DNA of 64,000 bases from Lachnospiraceae bacterium (GCA_017412055.1 JAFQOW010000039.1:1-64000), one strand, 5' to 3'. Shown: positions 28,797-38,726, counted from the first letter of the stretch. Notes: generated by a model from the sequence alone, not told the origin. Made by a program: numbers and translations.

Positions 28797-29318
28797 ATGA
28801 ACAGTATAAATATCCCTTCTAAGGATATAAAAAAGTTTATGAATTGCCTTCTCGTAGGCGATACATTTGATAAATTCTTACTGGAAGAAGCTAGCGTTAC
28901 AACCTTCAACACATTCACCATAGACGGTCATGTACAAAATGATTTTTATTCAGAGGAAGAACTTGCTTCTCTTGCCGACAGCACTTTATCTTCCTGGGCT
29001 ACTATAAAGCCAATCTGCTTTAATCTTATAAAGGGAAGTAAGCTTCCTCTTAGATTTAAGATTGTTCTAAAGGCTTCTGCTAGCTATACTGAAAAGCTAT
29101 TAGCAGAAAATCCTTGTGGACTTAGCTTAAAGGATATTGGTGGATTATATATTAATATTAGATATGACAGCAAGCATGGAATAGGCGGCGAAGAAGTTAG
29201 TACTGCTGCTTTAGACTGCATTTCTATGGCTTCTCTTAATATATTTAGTATGGATAAGACACTTGAGAAAGCTTGGGATGGGGTTTGTGAGAAATTTATA
29301 GGTGGGATGAGTTCGTAG
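28797..29318 (+). CDS. DUF5721 family protein
   Basis: A 173-residue cytosolic protein of a clostridial family of unknown function; characteristic stretches are DIKKFMNCLLVGDTFDKFLL near the N-terminus and FYSEEELASL. GAAAGGA lies about 11 nt before the ATG at 28797; an ATG four codons earlier sits on that site and is less likely. It is transcribed divergently from the ABC-F gene and ends at a bidirectional terminator. Confidence 0.75.
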   Translation: MNSINIPSKDIKKFMNCLLVGDTFDKFLLEEASVTTFNTFTIDGHVQNDFYSEEELASLADSTLSSWATIKPICFNLIKGSKLPLRFKIVLKASASYTEKLLAENPCGLSLKDIGGLYINIRYDSKHGIGGEEVSTAALDCISMASLNIFSMDKTLEKAWDGVCEKFIGGMSS

Positions 29319-29331
29319 ATAATCTATCCAT

Positions 29332-29377
29332 AATCCGCGGGTGTTGAAATTATTGCAACACCCACGGATTATTTTCC
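29332..29377. terminator. bidirectional terminator between convergent genes
   Basis: AATCCGCGGGTGTTG (29332-29346) pairs with CAACACCCACGGATT (29356-29370) except for one position, followed by ATTTTCCTTTTT on the plus strand. Confidence 0.8.
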
Positions 29378-29392
29378 TTTTTACTTGGTTTA

Positions 29393-30250
29393 TTAAATCT
29401 CTGTAATCTGATTTACCATTTTTTTCACCACTCCAATATCTAGTGGCAACTCTTGCGTCTCATAACTTACTATCACATCTTTCCCTGGTATTAAGCCATT
29501 GTAAACATAAGCATTCATCTTTCTTACAAATTCTGTTACATAGTGTGCATCATCCATTAATCCAGCATGCTCCCAATATGTTATCTTTCCTGTATGTACA
29601 TTAATTATCGAAAAGTCAGGATGTACCTGTCTTTCTCTTCCATCTATAACTAAGGATAGTGGCTTTTCATATTTATATATTATATCTTTTCTATGCTTAT
29701 ATAAAATATTGGCTATTATTACTTCTGACTTAGAACGTACTAAATCACCTTGATCTGTTTCATAACGAAGATTTTCAGGGTAACTGTTATTCTTTTCATA
29801 TTCTTCCTCATCCCAGATTCTAACTTGTTCCTTTATACTTAATTGTAGCGGTGTAACAAGTCTTTTTCTTTCGTCACTTAAAGAATCATATATTTCGTCT
29901 ATTTTATTTTCCTGATATTTGTTGATAAATCTTTTTAGTTGGTTAAGGTTATTGGTAACAGCTACCCTTAGTTTTGCATAATACTGTTTATTAGCTAATT
30001 CTTTTGCTAGTGGCGAGTCTTTTTTTATATATTCATTCTTCCACTTGATATTATCTTCTTTATCACTATCTTTTGCCATATAAGCATTATAATAATATGT
30101 TTGTCCATCTTTCTTATGACATTTTAAACTACCACTTGGTGCACTCGCTAGTTGGTCGTCTATTTTTTTTAACATATCTTCTAGTTTAGCTATTTCAGCA
30201 TTTGCTGGTTGCATAACCTTATTTACATTGTTTTTATAAATTTTTATCAT
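29393..30250 (-). CDS. PD-(D/E)XK nuclease-fold-like protein
   Basis: A 285-residue protein. Residues 1-150 are charged and helical with a Tyr-rich segment at 50-60. From about 165 the order of motifs fits a PD-(D/E)XK fold: SKSEVIIANIL with Glu176, HPDFSII with Asp212, and YWEHAG with Glu227-His228 where a Lys is usual. The Glu-His ending is known in some related small families. Whether it cuts nucleic acid is not shown. It is preceded on its own strand by the hairpin repeat array and stands alone between terminators. Confidence 0.6.
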   Translation of the reverse strand: MIKIYKNNVNKVMQPANAEIAKLEDMLKKIDDQLASAPSGSLKCHKKDGQTYYYNAYMAKDSDKEDNIKWKNEYIKKDSPLAKELANKQYYAKLRVAVTNNLNQLKRFINKYQENKIDEIYDSLSDERKRLVTPLQLSIKEQVRIWDEEEYEKNNSYPENLRYETDQGDLVRSKSEVIIANILYKHRKDIIYKYEKPLSLVIDGRERQVHPDFSIINVHTGKITYWEHAGLMDDAHYVTEFVRKMNAYVYNGLIPGKDVIVSYETQELPLDIGVVKKMVNQITEI

Positions 30251-30285
30251 ATATATTTTTCCTCTTTCTCTCTTATATTCATATC

Positions 30286-30800
30286 CTCATACAGTTAAAT
30301 CTATTTTTAACTCCACTGTATGAACTAAGCTTCTACTGTGGCACATCTTCTCATACAGTAAATACTATTTTCATCTTTACTGTATGAACTAAGCTTCCAC
30401 TGTGGCACATCTTCTCATACAGTAAATACTATTTCCACCTTTACTGTATGAACTAAACTTCCTCCGTGATACATCTTCTCATACAGTCACACTTATTTTA
30501 ACTTTACTGTATGAACTAAGCTTCCTCTGTGACACATCTTCTCATACAGTAAATACTATTTCCTCCTTTACTGTATGAACTAAACTTCCTCTGTGACACA
30601 TCTTCTCATACAATCACACTTATTTTAACTTTACTGTATGAACTAAGCTTCCTCTGTGACACATCTTCTCATACAGTAAATACTATTTCCACCTTTACTG
30701 TATGAACTAAACTTCCTCCGTGCCACATCTTCTCTTACCTTTCTTGCCTTTTTCTAGCTTTAGGTAGAGATATAATTTCCTCCATGCCACATCTTCTCAT
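30286..30800. repeat. array of about nine tandem 63-64-bp hairpin repeats
   Basis: Copies start at 30286, 30350, 30414, 30478, 30541, 30605, 30668, 30732 and (partial) 30796, each 63 or 64 bp apart. A copy holds an inverted repeat, best form TCATACAGTAAA-N13-TTTACTGTATGA, and a linker like AAGCTTCCTCTGTGACACATCTT. Copy 8 has a different stem sequence, CTCT(T)ACCT with AGGTAGAG, but still pairs. There are no unique spacers, so it is not CRISPR. The period is not a multiple of three and no ORF runs through. It lies between the htpG terminator and the PD-(D/E)XK-like gene, in that gene's leader on the minus strand. Nothing else is seen in 30251-30860. Confidence 0.9.
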
Positions 30801-30861
30801 TTACAATTATAAAATGGGGATTTACAAAACAAATTAAATAAAAAAAAGAAAAATATATCAT

Positions 30862-30888
30862 ATATCTCCCGCCTTAAGCGGGAGATAT
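30862..30888 (-). terminator. intrinsic terminator of htpG
   Basis: On the minus strand ATATCTCCCGC-TTAAG-GCGGGAGATAT is followed by a T-rich stretch, about 50 nt after the htpG stop. Confidence 0.8.
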
Positions 30889-30940
30889 TGACTTCAAAAA
30901 ATACATAAATAAACAAATGATTAATTAACTAATTTCCATC

Positions 30941-32938
30941 CTACACAAGTAACATCATTATCTTGTTGCTTCTCTCAACAAACTTTGCCATTGCTTCTGG
31001 ATTTAACTGTTCATGCTGGATAACTGCCAAGTCATATAACTGTTCGCAGAAGAGGCCTGCGTTCTCTGACTCTGTGTTATCCATAAGATACTTAACAAGA
31101 GAATTGTTTGCGTTAAGTACAAGTGTAAGGCTTGGACCAAACATAGAAGGGTCCATACCCATGCCCATCATGCCGTACATCTTCATCATATCCTGCATGC
31201 GGCGGCTTTCCTCTGAAAGAGTAACCATAGATGAAATACCTTCGTTCTTAAGCTTCTCAATCTTGATTTCAAGCTTATCGTTACCTAAAGACTTCTTGAA
31301 TAAATCTGTAAGCTTATCATATACAGCCTTTGTTTCCTCTGAAACTTCGCCTGAATCTTCCTTAAAGTTATCTGTTAAGTCTGCATCAATTCTCAAGAAC
31401 TTAACACCTTCGTTCTTCTGCTCAAGCTGTGTAATGAATGGCTGGTCGATTGTATGCTTTAAGATAACAGCATCCATACCTTCATCCTTGAACATCTTAA
31501 TATACTGTCCCTGAGCGATTTCATCTGTCACATAGAATACTGTATTCTCATGCTTTTCCTTATTCTTCTCAAGGCACTCTGGAAGTGTGAGATACTTATC
31601 CTCAAGATTCTTAAAGAGAATGTAATCATTCATCTTCTCGCAGAACTTCTCATCCTTTAAGCAACCAAACTTAATAAATGGATTGATATCATCCCAGTAC
31701 TTCTCATAATTTTCCTTATCTGTCTTACACATACCAGAAAGCTTATCTGCAACCTTCTTTGTAATGTAATCAGCAATCTTCTTAACGAAACCATCATTCT
31801 GTAATGCACTTCTAGATACATTAAGTGGAAGGTCTGGACAATCGATTACACCCTTAAGAAGCATTAAGAACTCTGGTATAACTTCCTTTATATTATCTGC
31901 GATAAATACCTGATTATTGTAAAGCTTAATTGTTCCTTCGATGCTCTCATATTCATTGTTAATCTTAGGGAAATATAAGATACCCTTTAAGTTAAATGGA
32001 TAATCCATATTAAGGTGAATCCAGAAAAGTGGCTCCTTAAAATCGTTAAACACCTTTCTATAGAAATCCTTGTATTCTTCCTCTGTGCAATCATTAGGAT
32101 GCTTTGCCCAAAGTGGAGTTGTATCATTGAGAGCAACTGGACGCTTAACAATCTTTGTCATAGTCTTTGAAGGCTCTACGACAACTGTCTCCTTTGTGCC
32201 ATCCTCATTTTCCTTCTCTTCTGTCTTCTCAGGCTCTACAATTGTTTCTACCACTTTATCTGTATCTAATACTTCAGATGGTTCGATTGTCTCATACTGC
32301 TCCTCAGCATTAGGATTTGTAAGATAAATCTCTGTAGGCATAAATGAACAATATTTCTTAATAACCTCTCTTGCTCTATATTCGTTGGCAAATTCCAAGC
32401 TATCCTCATTTAAGAAAAGAGTAATCTTAGTACCACGCTCAGCCTTATCGCCATCCTTCATATCATACTCTGTACCGCCATCACATTCCCAATGAACTGG
32501 TGTAGCGCCTTCCTTATATGAAAGTGTATCGATAGTAACTTTATCAGCTACCATAAATGCTGAATAGAAACCAAGACCAAAATGTCCGATAATCTGCTCC
32601 TCGCTAGCCTTGTCCTTATACTTCTCCATAAATGCAGTAGCACCAGAGAAAGCAATCTGGTTAATGTATTCATCTACTTCATCAGCTGTCATACCTAAAC
32701 CGTTATCGATAAAAGTTAAAGTCTTCTCCTTATCATTTACGATAACCTCAACCTTAAACTTATTATCGTCAGGCAACTGATACTCGCCCATAATCTCAAG
32801 CTTCTTAAGCTTGGTAATGGCATCACAACCATTAGAAATCAACTCTCTAAAGAATATATCATGGTCAGAATATAACCACTTCTTAATAATTGGAAAAATA
32901 TTTTCGCTGTTAATTGAAAGACTACCATGCTGTCCCAT
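30941..32938 (-). CDS. htpG: molecular chaperone HtpG (Hsp90)
   Basis: A 665-residue Hsp90 with the GHKL ATPase domain at the N-terminus: FFRELISNGCDA (Asn helix), DNGLGM, and GHFGLGFYSAFMV. The middle and C-terminal domains follow. An acidic Glu/Lys/Thr-rich insert at about 230-265 separates the N and middle domains, longer than in E. coli HtpG and reminiscent of the charged linker of eukaryotic Hsp90. It is a single gene with promoter, a CIRCE operator and terminator. Confidence 0.95.
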   Translation of the reverse strand: MGQHGSLSINSENIFPIIKKWLYSDHDIFFRELISNGCDAITKLKKLEIMGEYQLPDDNKFKVEVIVNDKEKTLTFIDNGLGMTADEVDEYINQIAFSGATAFMEKYKDKASEEQIIGHFGLGFYSAFMVADKVTIDTLSYKEGATPVHWECDGGTEYDMKDGDKAERGTKITLFLNEDSLEFANEYRAREVIKKYCSFMPTEIYLTNPNAEEQYETIEPSEVLDTDKVVETIVEPEKTEEKENEDGTKETVVVEPSKTMTKIVKRPVALNDTTPLWAKHPNDCTEEEYKDFYRKVFNDFKEPLFWIHLNMDYPFNLKGILYFPKINNEYESIEGTIKLYNNQVFIADNIKEVIPEFLMLLKGVIDCPDLPLNVSRSALQNDGFVKKIADYITKKVADKLSGMCKTDKENYEKYWDDINPFIKFGCLKDEKFCEKMNDYILFKNLEDKYLTLPECLEKNKEKHENTVFYVTDEIAQGQYIKMFKDEGMDAVILKHTIDQPFITQLEQKNEGVKFLRIDADLTDNFKEDSGEVSEETKAVYDKLTDLFKKSLGNDKLEIKIEKLKNEGISSMVTLSEESRRMQDMMKMYGMMGMGMDPSMFGPSLTLVLNANNSLVKYLMDNTESENAGLFCEQLYDLAVIQHEQLNPEAMAKFVERSNKIMMLLV

Positions 32939-32980
32939 TTTTAAACATCTCCTTTTTATTATTTTTTTTCACTATACACT

Positions 32981-33009
32981 ATAGTAAATCTATTAATTAA
33001 AAAAGTCAA
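32981..33009 (-). promoter_or_regulatory. sigma-A promoter proximal to htpG
   Basis: TTGACT (33004-33009) and TACTAT (32981-32986) are 17 nt apart on the minus strand. A second possible -10, TACAAT, lies upstream at 33051-33056 and would place the transcript start at the CIRCE edge. Confidence 0.7.
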
Positions 33010-33016
33010 GCAAAAA

Positions 33017-33043
33017 TTAGCACTCATTTTAGTCGAGTGCTAA
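33017..33043. promoter_or_regulatory. CIRCE element (HrcA operator)
   Basis: TTAGCACTC-N9-GAGTGCTAA is a perfect match to the CIRCE consensus, the site where HrcA represses heat-shock genes. It lies about 80-105 nt upstream of htpG, immediately upstream of one promoter and at the predicted start point of another. Confidence 0.95.
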
Positions 33044-33110
33044 CACATGTATTGTACCACATATTTATTATTCATAATCTACTATATGGTACATAATTTC
33101 ACAATAAAAC

Positions 33111-33149
33111 AAGGATGTCAAAAGCTTTTAATTAACCCTTGACATCCTT
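33111..33149 (-). terminator. terminator after the C39 peptidase gene
   Basis: AAGGATGTCAA (33111-33121) pairs with TTGACATCCTT (33139-33149), with T-rich sequence after it on the minus strand (TTGTTTTATT). It closes the uppS-to-peptidase gene run. Confidence 0.8.
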
Positions 33150-33152
33150 ATT

Positions 33153-34175
33153 TTATTCAGCGACTTTATAGGACCACATATTCTTTATCTGAGTCTTTAA
33201 AGTATCATATGACCAGCCTACTTCACTATTCTTCTTGCTGTTTGGATCATTTACATAAAAGAGACCATCCTTATAGCTTACAATTACAATAAAATGACCT
33301 GCATCTGTAAAATCTCCAGGTGCCATACTGGCAATAATAGGTCTTCCAGCATTAACTTCAGCGCTCATAACTTCCTCTGATAAAGGAATTTCTTTTCCAC
33401 TAATCCCCATAGCTTCACAACCCTCATACATAAGCTTCCACGCTGTTCCTGCACCTTCTACATAATATTCATTTTCCATAGCCATATTAGATATTCTAAT
33501 AGGAGTCCATCTTATATTTCCAGTAAGTCCTATGGCTACCATAGAAAGGCATGTAGGTCCACACCCATCCAAGGCAATAGTTTCCACACCATATTCTACA
33601 TATCCCCATCTAGAATCCCACTGCATAAGATAAGGAATCTCGCCTTCTACATACTCAGCCGACAAATCTACTACCAAAGTATCATCACCCTTTTTAAAAG
33701 GATACTCCAATGCAAAGTCTATTGCTTCTGGACACTTTGCTACCAGCTTGAGAAGATTTTCCGGATATGCTGCTTTATGCTCCATTATGAAATTCACCTT
33801 TGGTGCCAAGTCTTCATTGGTGACCTTAACGTTAGTGAATCTATTAAGTATATCCTGGGAATGCTTGTATTTGTACATGCTGCTGTCAAATACATAAACT
33901 CCTGTATCCACTGGATTATCCACCACCTCTGTAGTGATTTCTTCCTTAACTTTTGAGTCATTATCTAAAACACTAAGCAATCCATTGATAAGAAGAATTC
34001 CACCTGTAAGAACTCCAAAAATCAAAGCTGTCCATACAGCTGCGAATCTAATTCGCTTCATCCTCTTACGTTTTTCCATCAATTCCTTTTTGCGCTTAGC
34101 CTCTATAGCACGCTCTCGTCGCAATTGCTCTTCTCTTACCTTATTTTTGCCAACTATAGCCTTTAATTCACCCAT
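33153..34175 (-). CDS. membrane-anchored C39-family peptidase
   Basis: A 340-residue protein with a basic N-terminus, one transmembrane helix (about 44-66) and an extracellular papain-like domain. Catalytic Cys is in LDGCGPTCLSM (about residue 203), His in DAGHFIVIVSY (about 288) and Asn/Asp in FYVNDPNSKK (about 302). It belongs to the C39_2-like group (BtrH/C39 superfamily) common as secreted proteins in Lachnospiraceae. It starts 15 nt after polC and probably rides on that operon. The substrate is unknown. Confidence 0.82.
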   Translation of the reverse strand: MGELKAIVGKNKVREEQLRRERAIEAKRKKELMEKRKRMKRIRFAAVWTALIFGVLTGGILLINGLLSVLDNDSKVKEEITTEVVDNPVDTGVYVFDSSMYKYKHSQDILNRFTNVKVTNEDLAPKVNFIMEHKAAYPENLLKLVAKCPEAIDFALEYPFKKGDDTLVVDLSAEYVEGEIPYLMQWDSRWGYVEYGVETIALDGCGPTCLSMVAIGLTGNIRWTPIRISNMAMENEYYVEGAGTAWKLMYEGCEAMGISGKEIPLSEEVMSAEVNAGRPIIASMAPGDFTDAGHFIVIVSYKDGLFYVNDPNSKKNSEVGWSYDTLKTQIKNMWSYKVAE

Positions 34176-34190
34176 TTTGTTTCTCCTAAA

Positions 34191-37100
34191 CTATACAAAA
34201 TCAAATAATGACAGCTGATTGCTATCAGGCAAGTCACCAAATAATCCTAAGTCACTCATAAGTTCAATATTTGTTGTACTTACCTTAGTTCTCTGTCTAA
34301 AGTCATCCTTTGACAGGAATTTACCTTCCTTGGCCGCTTCCACAACTGCTACTGCGGAGTTGTCGCCCAAGCCATCTATAGTATTTAAAGACGGCAATAA
34401 TTTACCATCCATTATCTGAAATCTGTTGGAATGAGATTTATAAATATCTATCTTAGAAAACTCATATCCTCTTGCATACATCTCGAGAACTATCTTCATA
34501 TCACTCAATGAATCAGCTTCTTTATTACTTATAGTTCCAAGCTCTGCCTTTTTCTTGTATTCATTCATAAAATACATAAGCTTGTCCTTACCCTGACACA
34601 TTATTTCATAACTAAATGCCTTAGCTCTGATACTAAAGTATGCCGCATAATATGCCAATGGATAAAATACCTTAAAGTATGCAATTCTGTAAGCCATCAT
34701 AACGTATGCCGCCGCATGAGCTTTAGGGAACATATATTTAATCTTCTTACAAGACCAAATATACCACTCAGGAACTCCTGCTTCAAGCATAAGTGGCTCC
34801 CATTCCTCCTTAAGACCTTTACCCTTACGTACTGATTCCATTATAGTAAACGATAACTCCTTGTCCATACCTTTATTGATAAGATATGTCATAATATCAT
34901 CTCGTGTACATATAGCTGTAGAAATAGTTGCATGCCCCTGCTCTATGAGAGTTTGCGCATTTCCAAGCCACACGTCAGTACCATGTGATAGACCTGAAAT
35001 TCTAACTAAATCCGAGAATGTATTTGGCTGGGTATCCACAAGCATCTGAATAACAAAGTCTGTTCCAAACTCTGGAATACCAAGAGAACCAAGTCTACAT
35101 CCATCTAAATCTGCTGGTGTAAGACCAAGAGCCGCAGGACTTTTGAACAATGACATAACCTCCTGGTTATCTAGTGGAATTGTAGTCGCATCAATTCCTG
35201 TCAAATCCTCAAGCATACGAATCATGGTCGGATCATCGTGTCCAAGTATATCAAGCTTAAGTAGATTATGGTCGATTGAATGGTAATCGAAATGTGTTGT
35301 AATAGTCTTTGTTGTCATATCATTAGCTGGATGCTGTACCGGAGTAAACTTATATATTTCATCTCCATACGGAAGTACAATGATACCTCCAGGGTGCTGT
35401 CCTGTAGTTCTTCTTACATCTACACAGCCCTTTGCAATACGTTCTATCTCACAAGCACGCTTCGGAATACCCTTTTCAATAAAATAATGCTTAACATATC
35501 CAAAGGCTGTCTTTTCTGCCAATGTACCTATAGTTCCAGCTCTAAATGTCTGTCCCTTACCAAAGATAACCTCTGTATAAGCGTGAGCCTTACTCTGATA
35601 TTCACCTGAGAAGTTAAGGTCAATATCCGGCTCCTTATTACCCTTAAATCCAAGGAATGTTTCAAATGGAATGTCAAAGCCAGCCTTAACAAGCGGCTCG
35701 CCACATTCTGGACAATTGGCATCAGGCATATCACAACCTGCGCCTCCCACATAAGCATTCACTCGTTCTGAATCAAATTCACTGTAATGACATTTCTTAC
35801 AATAATAATGCGGCTTCAACGGATTAACCTCTGTGATACCCGACATAGTCGCAACAAATGATGAACCAACGGAACCTCGTGAACCAACTAAATATCCATC
35901 TTCAACTGACTTCCACACAAGCTTCTGAGCGATAATGTACATAACGGCAAATCCGTTAGATATAATAGAATTAAGTTCTCTCTCAAGTCGCTCTACTACA
36001 ACCTCTGGCAAATTCTGGCCATACATCTCGTGGGCTTTATTGTAACAAATATCTCTAAGCATCTGATCTGAATTTGGTATAACAGGCGCTGCCTTATCTG
36101 GATGAACTGGTGAAATATTTTCACACATATCAGCTATCTTGTTAGGATTTGTAATAACAACCTCCCAAGCCTTATCAGCACCGAGATATTTAAATTCTTC
36201 AAGCATCTCTTCTGTAGTTCTAAGATAAAGTGGTGCCTGCTTATCAGCATCGGAAAATCCCTTATTGTACATAATTATTCTTCTATATACTTCATCCTCA
36301 GGATTTAAGAAATGAACGTCACATGTAGCCACAACCGGCTTATCAAACATCTCACCAAGCTTGACGATTCTCTTATTTACTTCTATCAAATCTTCAACGG
36401 TTGCTTCTTCCTTATCAACCATAAACATATTGTTGCCAAGAGGCTGAATTTCCAGATAATCATAAAAATTCACAAGTCTAGCTATTTCTGCATCATTTTT
36501 TCCGCCAAACACTGCCTGATAAAGTTCTCCCGCCTCACAAGCAGAGCCTATTATCAAGCCCTCTCTGTTTTCCAAGAACAAGCTCTTTGGAATTCTTGGA
36601 TTTCTTGCAAAATATGTAAGATGGGACTCTGATACAATTCTATATAAATTAATTCTTCCAACTTCGCTTGTAGCTATGATAATAGCGTGGTGAGTTGGCA
36701 TTTTTCTAATTGTCTCCACTGAAGGCTTACAAAATACATTAAGTTCATCTAGATTATAGATTTCTCGCTCCTTAAGCATCTCTACAAACTTTTCAAATAT
36801 TCTGGCTGTACATCCTGCATCATCTACTGCTCTATGATGATTTTCTAAAGGAATACCCAATGCCTTTGCCACATTATCAAGCTTATATTTACCTATTGTT
36901 GGGATAAGTGCTCTAGCTAAGGTCACTGTATCAGCGTAAGTAAAATCGTATTCGTAACCTAGGGCAGTAGCATTGTGCATAATAAAGCTCATATCAAACT
37001 CTGCATTGTGGGCAACTAGTACACTATCCTTTACAAATTCAAGAAACTCTGGCAGTACCTTATCTATAGTATCTGCATCCATAACCATAGAGTCATTTAT

Positions 37101-38726
37101 CTTAGTAAGCTCCTCGATTCTATATGGAATAGGCCTCTGTGGATTAACAAAGCGACTGAAACGTTCTGTAATCACACCCTTTTCCACCTTTACTGCACCG
37201 ATTTCTATAATCTTATCATATATGGCACTAAAGCCTGTTGTCTCTATATCAAATACTACAAAGGAACCATCTAAGGACTGTCCCTTAGAATTTGTAACTG
37301 ATTCCTTTAAATCATCTACAATATAAGCCTCTACACCGTATAGAACCTTAAAATCAAACTCCTTGCCTTCTTTTTTATATTTAAACTTAAGGTCATTGAT
37401 ACCATGTAATGCGTCGGTAAATCCCTGCACATTTCCATGATCTGTTATGGCTATAGCCTTATGTCCCCATTTAACAGCTTGTTCAATTAGAGAGGTCGCT
37501 GAAGAAACTCCATCCATATCACTCATCTTTGTATGGCAATGAAGCTCTACTCTCTTCTCTACACTAGTATCCATTCGTGGTACTCTCCAGTCCTTTGCCT
37601 TCATAATACCAACTACAGAATTTATACCTACTTCCTTATCATATGTATCAAGAAGCGCCATACCCTTAAGCTTTACAAATGCACCCTTCTTAATTCCATC
37701 CATAATCTCAAGAAGCTGCTCATTCTTCATAAATATTTTAGCCTTAATAGTGTCCGTAAAGTCAGAGATAGTGAACATAACTATAGTTCTTTCCCCTCTG
37801 ATTTCTCTTGTCTCTACGGTGATAATCTGACCATGTATAATAACTTCCCCTGATTCTCCGGAAACATTTACAATCTCAGTCAAATCACCGTCAAAGCTTC
37901 TTCCATATATAACATCTGGATTTTCTTCCCTAGTCTGAGCCTTCTCTCTTCTATAATATCCATTTTTATTATCAAACCCTGAGGATTTCTGCTGTGGTGC
38001 CTTATTTTCCTTTGCTTCCTTAGGTACACTCTGAGATTTCTGACTGTTATCCTCTGGCTTATTCTCTCTAGCTTTGTCATCTTCTTTATTATCTTTAACA
38101 TTTGATTTTTCGTCATTCTGATTATTCTCAGTGGCACTATCTTCATTTTCCTTTATCCTATCCACGATAGCTGCAATCTCAAGCTCCATCTTCTTATCAC
38201 TTTGCTTGCGGTACTTACTATCCTCAGGCTCCTTATAAGAGAATGTTATATTGGCTGGAAGACCACATCGCTCCGTAAATATACTAACAAGAAGCTCTTT
38301 AAGCTCATTTTCTTTTTCCAAATTAAGAGCCGTCTCCTCTATTCTTATATCAAGATTATCTCCTTCAAAAGTACAATCAGCTCTTCTTAACATATTTTCA
38401 AGAATCATGCCCTTGCTCTTTACCTCTGCCATAATGCTTTCACTATATATTTCATAGAGATTTTCTAGATTATACTGACTTGAAAGCGTAAATTTCTCCA
38501 CGAAAAATACATTTATATTAAGATTTTTAAATAACTGCTCTTCCATCTGCGCTTCCACATATTGAAGCGTCTTCTTATCTATAAGTCTTGTGCTTAAAAT
38601 ATAAACACGAATAGAGCTTTTATCCTTGTTTGTAGTAATTTTTAATACCTCCACAAGACCAAAAAGCTCTGTTAATTCTCTATTAAGCTTTAAATCAGGA
38701 AATACGCTAAAAAATCGTCTTTCCAT
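34191..38726 (-). CDS. polC: DNA polymerase III subunit alpha, PolC type
   Basis: The Gram-positive replicative polymerase with built-in proofreading. The 1511 residues show an N-terminal domain, a charged low-complexity linker (about 180-265), an OB fold (about 290-375), a PHP domain (from LHCHTKMSDMDG at 394, interrupted), the DEDDh exonuclease inserted from about 487 (FDIETTGFS at 492-500), then the polymerase palm with GSRGSVGSS, zinc-binding cysteines (CKKCHYSEF and CPECGEP), and DIDLNFSGEYQ. The linker is longer and more Asn/Lys/Glu-rich than in Bacillus. It follows ispG by 27 nt. Confidence 0.97.
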   Translation of the reverse strand: MERRFFSVFPDLKLNRELTELFGLVEVLKITTNKDKSSIRVYILSTRLIDKKTLQYVEAQMEEQLFKNLNINVFFVEKFTLSSQYNLENLYEIYSESIMAEVKSKGMILENMLRRADCTFEGDNLDIRIEETALNLEKENELKELLVSIFTERCGLPANITFSYKEPEDSKYRKQSDKKMELEIAAIVDRIKENEDSATENNQNDEKSNVKDNKEDDKARENKPEDNSQKSQSVPKEAKENKAPQQKSSGFDNKNGYYRREKAQTREENPDVIYGRSFDGDLTEIVNVSGESGEVIIHGQIITVETREIRGERTIVMFTISDFTDTIKAKIFMKNEQLLEIMDGIKKGAFVKLKGMALLDTYDKEVGINSVVGIMKAKDWRVPRMDTSVEKRVELHCHTKMSDMDGVSSATSLIEQAVKWGHKAIAITDHGNVQGFTDALHGINDLKFKYKKEGKEFDFKVLYGVEAYIVDDLKESVTNSKGQSLDGSFVVFDIETTGFSAIYDKIIEIGAVKVEKGVITERFSRFVNPQRPIPYRIEELTKINDSMVMDADTIDKVLPEFLEFVKDSVLVAHNAEFDMSFIMHNATALGYEYDFTYADTVTLARALIPTIGKYKLDNVAKALGIPLENHHRAVDDAGCTARIFEKFVEMLKEREIYNLDELNVFCKPSVETIRKMPTHHAIIIATSEVGRINLYRIVSESHLTYFARNPRIPKSLFLENREGLIIGSACEAGELYQAVFGGKNDAEIARLVNFYDYLEIQPLGNNMFMVDKEEATVEDLIEVNKRIVKLGEMFDKPVVATCDVHFLNPEDEVYRRIIMYNKGFSDADKQAPLYLRTTEEMLEEFKYLGADKAWEVVITNPNKIADMCENISPVHPDKAAPVIPNSDQMLRDICYNKAHEMYGQNLPEVVVERLERELNSIISNGFAVMYIIAQKLVWKSVEDGYLVGSRGSVGSSFVATMSGITEVNPLKPHYYCKKCHYSEFDSERVNAYVGGAGCDMPDANCPECGEPLVKAGFDIPFETFLGFKGNKEPDIDLNFSGEYQSKAHAYTEVIFGKGQTFRAGTIGTLAEKTAFGYVKHYFIEKGIPKRACEIERIAKGCVDVRRTTGQHPGGIIVLPYGDEIYKFTPVQHPANDMTTKTITTHFDYHSIDHNLLKLDILGHDDPTMIRMLEDLTGIDATTIPLDNQEVMSLFKSPAALGLTPADLDGCRLGSLGIPEFGTDFVIQMLVDTQPNTFSDLVRISGLSHGTDVWLGNAQTLIEQGHATISTAICTRDDIMTYLINKGMDKELSFTIMESVRKGKGLKEEWEPLMLEAGVPEWYIWSCKKIKYMFPKAHAAAYVMMAYRIAYFKVFYPLAYYAAYFSIRAKAFSYEIMCQGKDKLMYFMNEYKKKAELGTISNKEADSLSDMKIVLEMYARGYEFSKIDIYKSHSNRFQIMDGKLLPSLNTIDGLGDNSAVAVVEAAKEGKFLSKDDFRQRTKVSTTNIELMSDLGLFGDLPDSNQLSLFDFV

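Noticed and set aside
30286-30800. CRISPR array
   Set aside because: The copies are contiguous, linkers are as conserved as the stems and there are no unique spacers or cas genes.
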